DNA of 64,000 nt from Ovis canadensis (lineage: Eukaryota > Chordata > Mammalia > Artiodactyla > Bovidae). This document shows positions 62,457 through 64,000 of the stretch, one piece after another; the first letter of the stretch is position 1; every line of letters starts with the position of its first letter. The DNA is taken from contig NC_091251.1 of the NCBI RefSeq assembly GCF_042477335.2, positions 37,108,501 to 37,172,500 of the forward strand. Direction: 5' to 3'. A program made the position numbers and the translations under genes. Under the pieces are notes generated by a model that saw only the letters and a program-made list of their open reading frames with translations, had not been told where the DNA came from and made no database searches.

Positions 62457-64000
62457 GTAAACATGCCCCGCCCCAGGGTAAGCCGGGGCGGGGTCCGAAG
62501 TGTTCCCAGGGGTACTCTGACAGGCGGAGGGGGCGGGGCCGAGGGCGGAGGCGGGGCCCAAGCGCCAGGTGCGGGGCTGTTGCACCTGTGACTGGGTGAG
62601 GCTTCCTTTCCTCCGCAATCGCCACCGCAGCTTGGGAGCAGAAGGGAGCTCTGAGGAATCTGATGGAAGCACTGATCATAACAATCACGCTGAGCTTGTC
62701 AGAAGGGTTGAGGACCAGAAACAGTTGCCTTACTCCATGTAGCATCAGTGGGGGTGTCTGCAAGTAATGCCAGCCCTTCTTTTTACCTTCCTCTCCAGCC
62801 TTTCCCCCGTTCCCCGAGGGACACCCAGCAGTGTTGCCTGGGGAAGACCCACCCCCCTATTCACCCCTGACCAGCCCGGACAGTGGGAGTGCTCCCATGA
62901 TCACCTGCCGAGTCTGCCAGTCTCTCATCAACGTGGAAGGCAAGATGCATCAGCATGTAGTCAAATGTGGCGTCTGCAATGAAGCCACTGTGAGTTATAC
63001 AAATCTGTGAAACGGGCCCTGTTTTCTGGATCCTCTTTCTGATCCCTTGATTCTAGACCCGGACCTTCAGGCATTGGCCAAGGGCCTTTCATGAAACCCA
63101 GGTTTCAGTTCCAGGAGTCTCACACATCATTTCCCCAGAAGCCACTCACCAGCCTAATATTTACCATCCCTCATCTTCATACCTGTCTTTATACTTAAGC
63201 TTAGTTTTAGTTTGTAAATCTCATGTTGTATGCCTTTCATTTCTCTGTCCTGGCTAAGACTTTCTCTCTCTGATCTCTTCTCAGAAGGTGTTTTTGGAAG
63301 AACAGGGATTGGGATTAGAGATTTGCTTACTGATGTCCCCATTATTCTCTAGCCAATCAAGAATGCACCCCCAGGGAAAAAATATGTTCGATGTCCCTGC
63401 AACTGTCTCCTTATCTGCAAAGTGACTTCCCAGCGGATTGCCTGCCCTCGGCCCTACTGGTGAGGAGGAATAATTTGGGGAAGGGCATTAGTAGGGAAAA
63501 TTGGAAAGCCTAGGAAGGATGCATGTTTACAGAGAATGTAAAGGTGAGAGAGCCTGGTGTTTATTTAGAAGGAGAAAAAGCTAAGGGCTGCTGTGTCTCT
63601 AGAACATTATAGCCATCTTTCTCATCTCAGTAAAAAGATTAGGATAAAAGACTACTCCGTCTTTAGGAAGATGGTAGTCTCAGAGACTGGGTGAATTATC
63701 CTGACGTAAAAGGGACATTAGAGACCTTAAGTTTAAGCAGTACCCTTCCCACAAGTATTCTCTGGGGGTGGGGCTGGCAGTGCAGAGAAGCAGAGAGACT
63801 TCTAAAGGCAGGGAGTAGGGGATGTGAGGGAGGAATAATGTAGGGATCCTTAGGATTAAAAACTTTCTAAATAGAATCTTTTTCTCCTATACAGCAAAAG
63901 AATCATCAACCTGGGGCCTGTGCATCCAGGACCTTTGAGTCCAGAACCACAACCTGTGGGTGTCAGGGTCATCTGTGGACATTGCAAGAATACTTTTCTG
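62315..64000 (+). CDS. PIP4P1: PIP4P1 (TMEM55B), exons 1-4, cut by window end
   Basis: Lysosomal/late-endosomal membrane protein, described as phosphatidylinositol-4,5-bisphosphate 4-phosphatase type 1 and as a recruiter of JIP4 for lysosome positioning. Exons: 62315-62456 (or 62477), 62799-62989, 63353-63459, 63895-64000 and onward. The start [18 protein letters not shown] follows GCC ATG G. The proline-rich N-terminus is followed by paired CxxC-like cysteines ([23 protein letters not shown]), the C-x5-R motif CKVTSQR and [10 protein letters not shown] at the edge. The two C-terminal membrane segments lie outside the window. Frame is continuous over all junctions and all introns are GT-AG. 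Two donors 21 nt apart in exon 1 give the known seven-residue GKHAPPQ variant. Confidence 0.95.
62799..62989 (+). CDS. PIP4P1: PIP4P1 exon 2
   Basis: 191 nt. [20 protein letters not shown], then the first cysteine module and KCGVCNEAT. Acceptor CTCTCCAG, donor GTGAGT, ends in phase 0. Confidence 0.95.
63353..63459 (+). CDS. PIP4P1: PIP4P1 exon 3
   Basis: 107 nt. [20 protein letters not shown] then the C-x5-R motif CKVTSQR proposed as catalytic, ending in a split Cys codon after PRPY. Confidence 0.95.
63895..64000 (+). CDS. PIP4P1: PIP4P1 exon 4 (partial)
   Basis: Completes the split Cys and encodes [20 protein letters not shown], then [15 protein letters not shown]. Open to the window end. 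Confidence 0.92.

Noticed and set aside
62095-62763. 222-codon antisense frame over PIP4P1 exon 1
   Set aside because: It is a shadow frame in GC-rich DNA, low in complexity (Arg/Pro/Ala), with no splice or domain support.

Overview
The window is nuclear DNA from a ruminant, almost certainly a bovid. It is dense in BovB (RTE-clade) LINEs, Bov-tA tRNA-type SINEs, CHR-type SINEs and ruminant L1 3' ends. The genes are intron-containing mammalian genes: purine nucleoside phosphorylase (PNP) and PIP4P1 (TMEM55B). These two are neighbours in the mammalian APEX1-PIP4P1-PNP-RNASE interval. The species (cattle, buffalo, sheep or goat) cannot be told from this sequence alone.

Layout. 1-21 kb holds no gene I can support; it is a mosaic of nested repeats. 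From about 21.4 kb to about 49 kb there are two tandem, same-orientation copies of one segment of about 11.6 kb. Each carries a complete six-exon PNP gene on the minus strand (copy 1, 23291-29071; copy 2, 39215-45208). Both keep GT-AG splice sites and an open 870-nt coding sequence (289 residues), the usual length of the enzyme. They differ at four residues by my reading: 7, 168, 200 and 236. Residue 200 lies in the purine site and is Tyr in copy 1, Phe in copy 2. 50-58.7 kb is gene-free and SINE-rich, with old LTR remnants. 58.7-60.6 kb is an antisense BovB. 61.7-64 kb is the CpG-rich promoter and first four exons of PIP4P1 on the plus strand, divergent from PNP and cut by the window end.

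How the duplication arose. The outer edges of the duplicated unit lie in two same-orientation BovB fragments (21.1-21.8 kb and 46.1-49.5 kb). The boundary between the units (about 37.3-37.4 kb) is a hybrid BovB whose left part matches the distal fragment and whose right part matches the proximal one. That is the product expected from unequal recombination between dispersed BovB copies. Later, unit 1 alone gained an L1 (29499-30623, about 0.4 kb upstream of the PNP copy 1 start codon) and a nearly full-length BovB (32132-35381). Both have target-site duplications and both have an empty site in unit 2. Unit 1 also lacks about 226 bp of intron 2.

Function. PNP is a cytosolic trimeric enzyme of purine salvage. 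PIP4P1 is a lysosomal membrane protein; its promoter here has four E-boxes of the CLEAR (TFEB/TFE3) type. Nothing suggests that PNP and PIP4P1 work together; they are only neighbours. The main result is the tandem, apparently intact, diverging PNP pair and the BovB-mediated event that made it.
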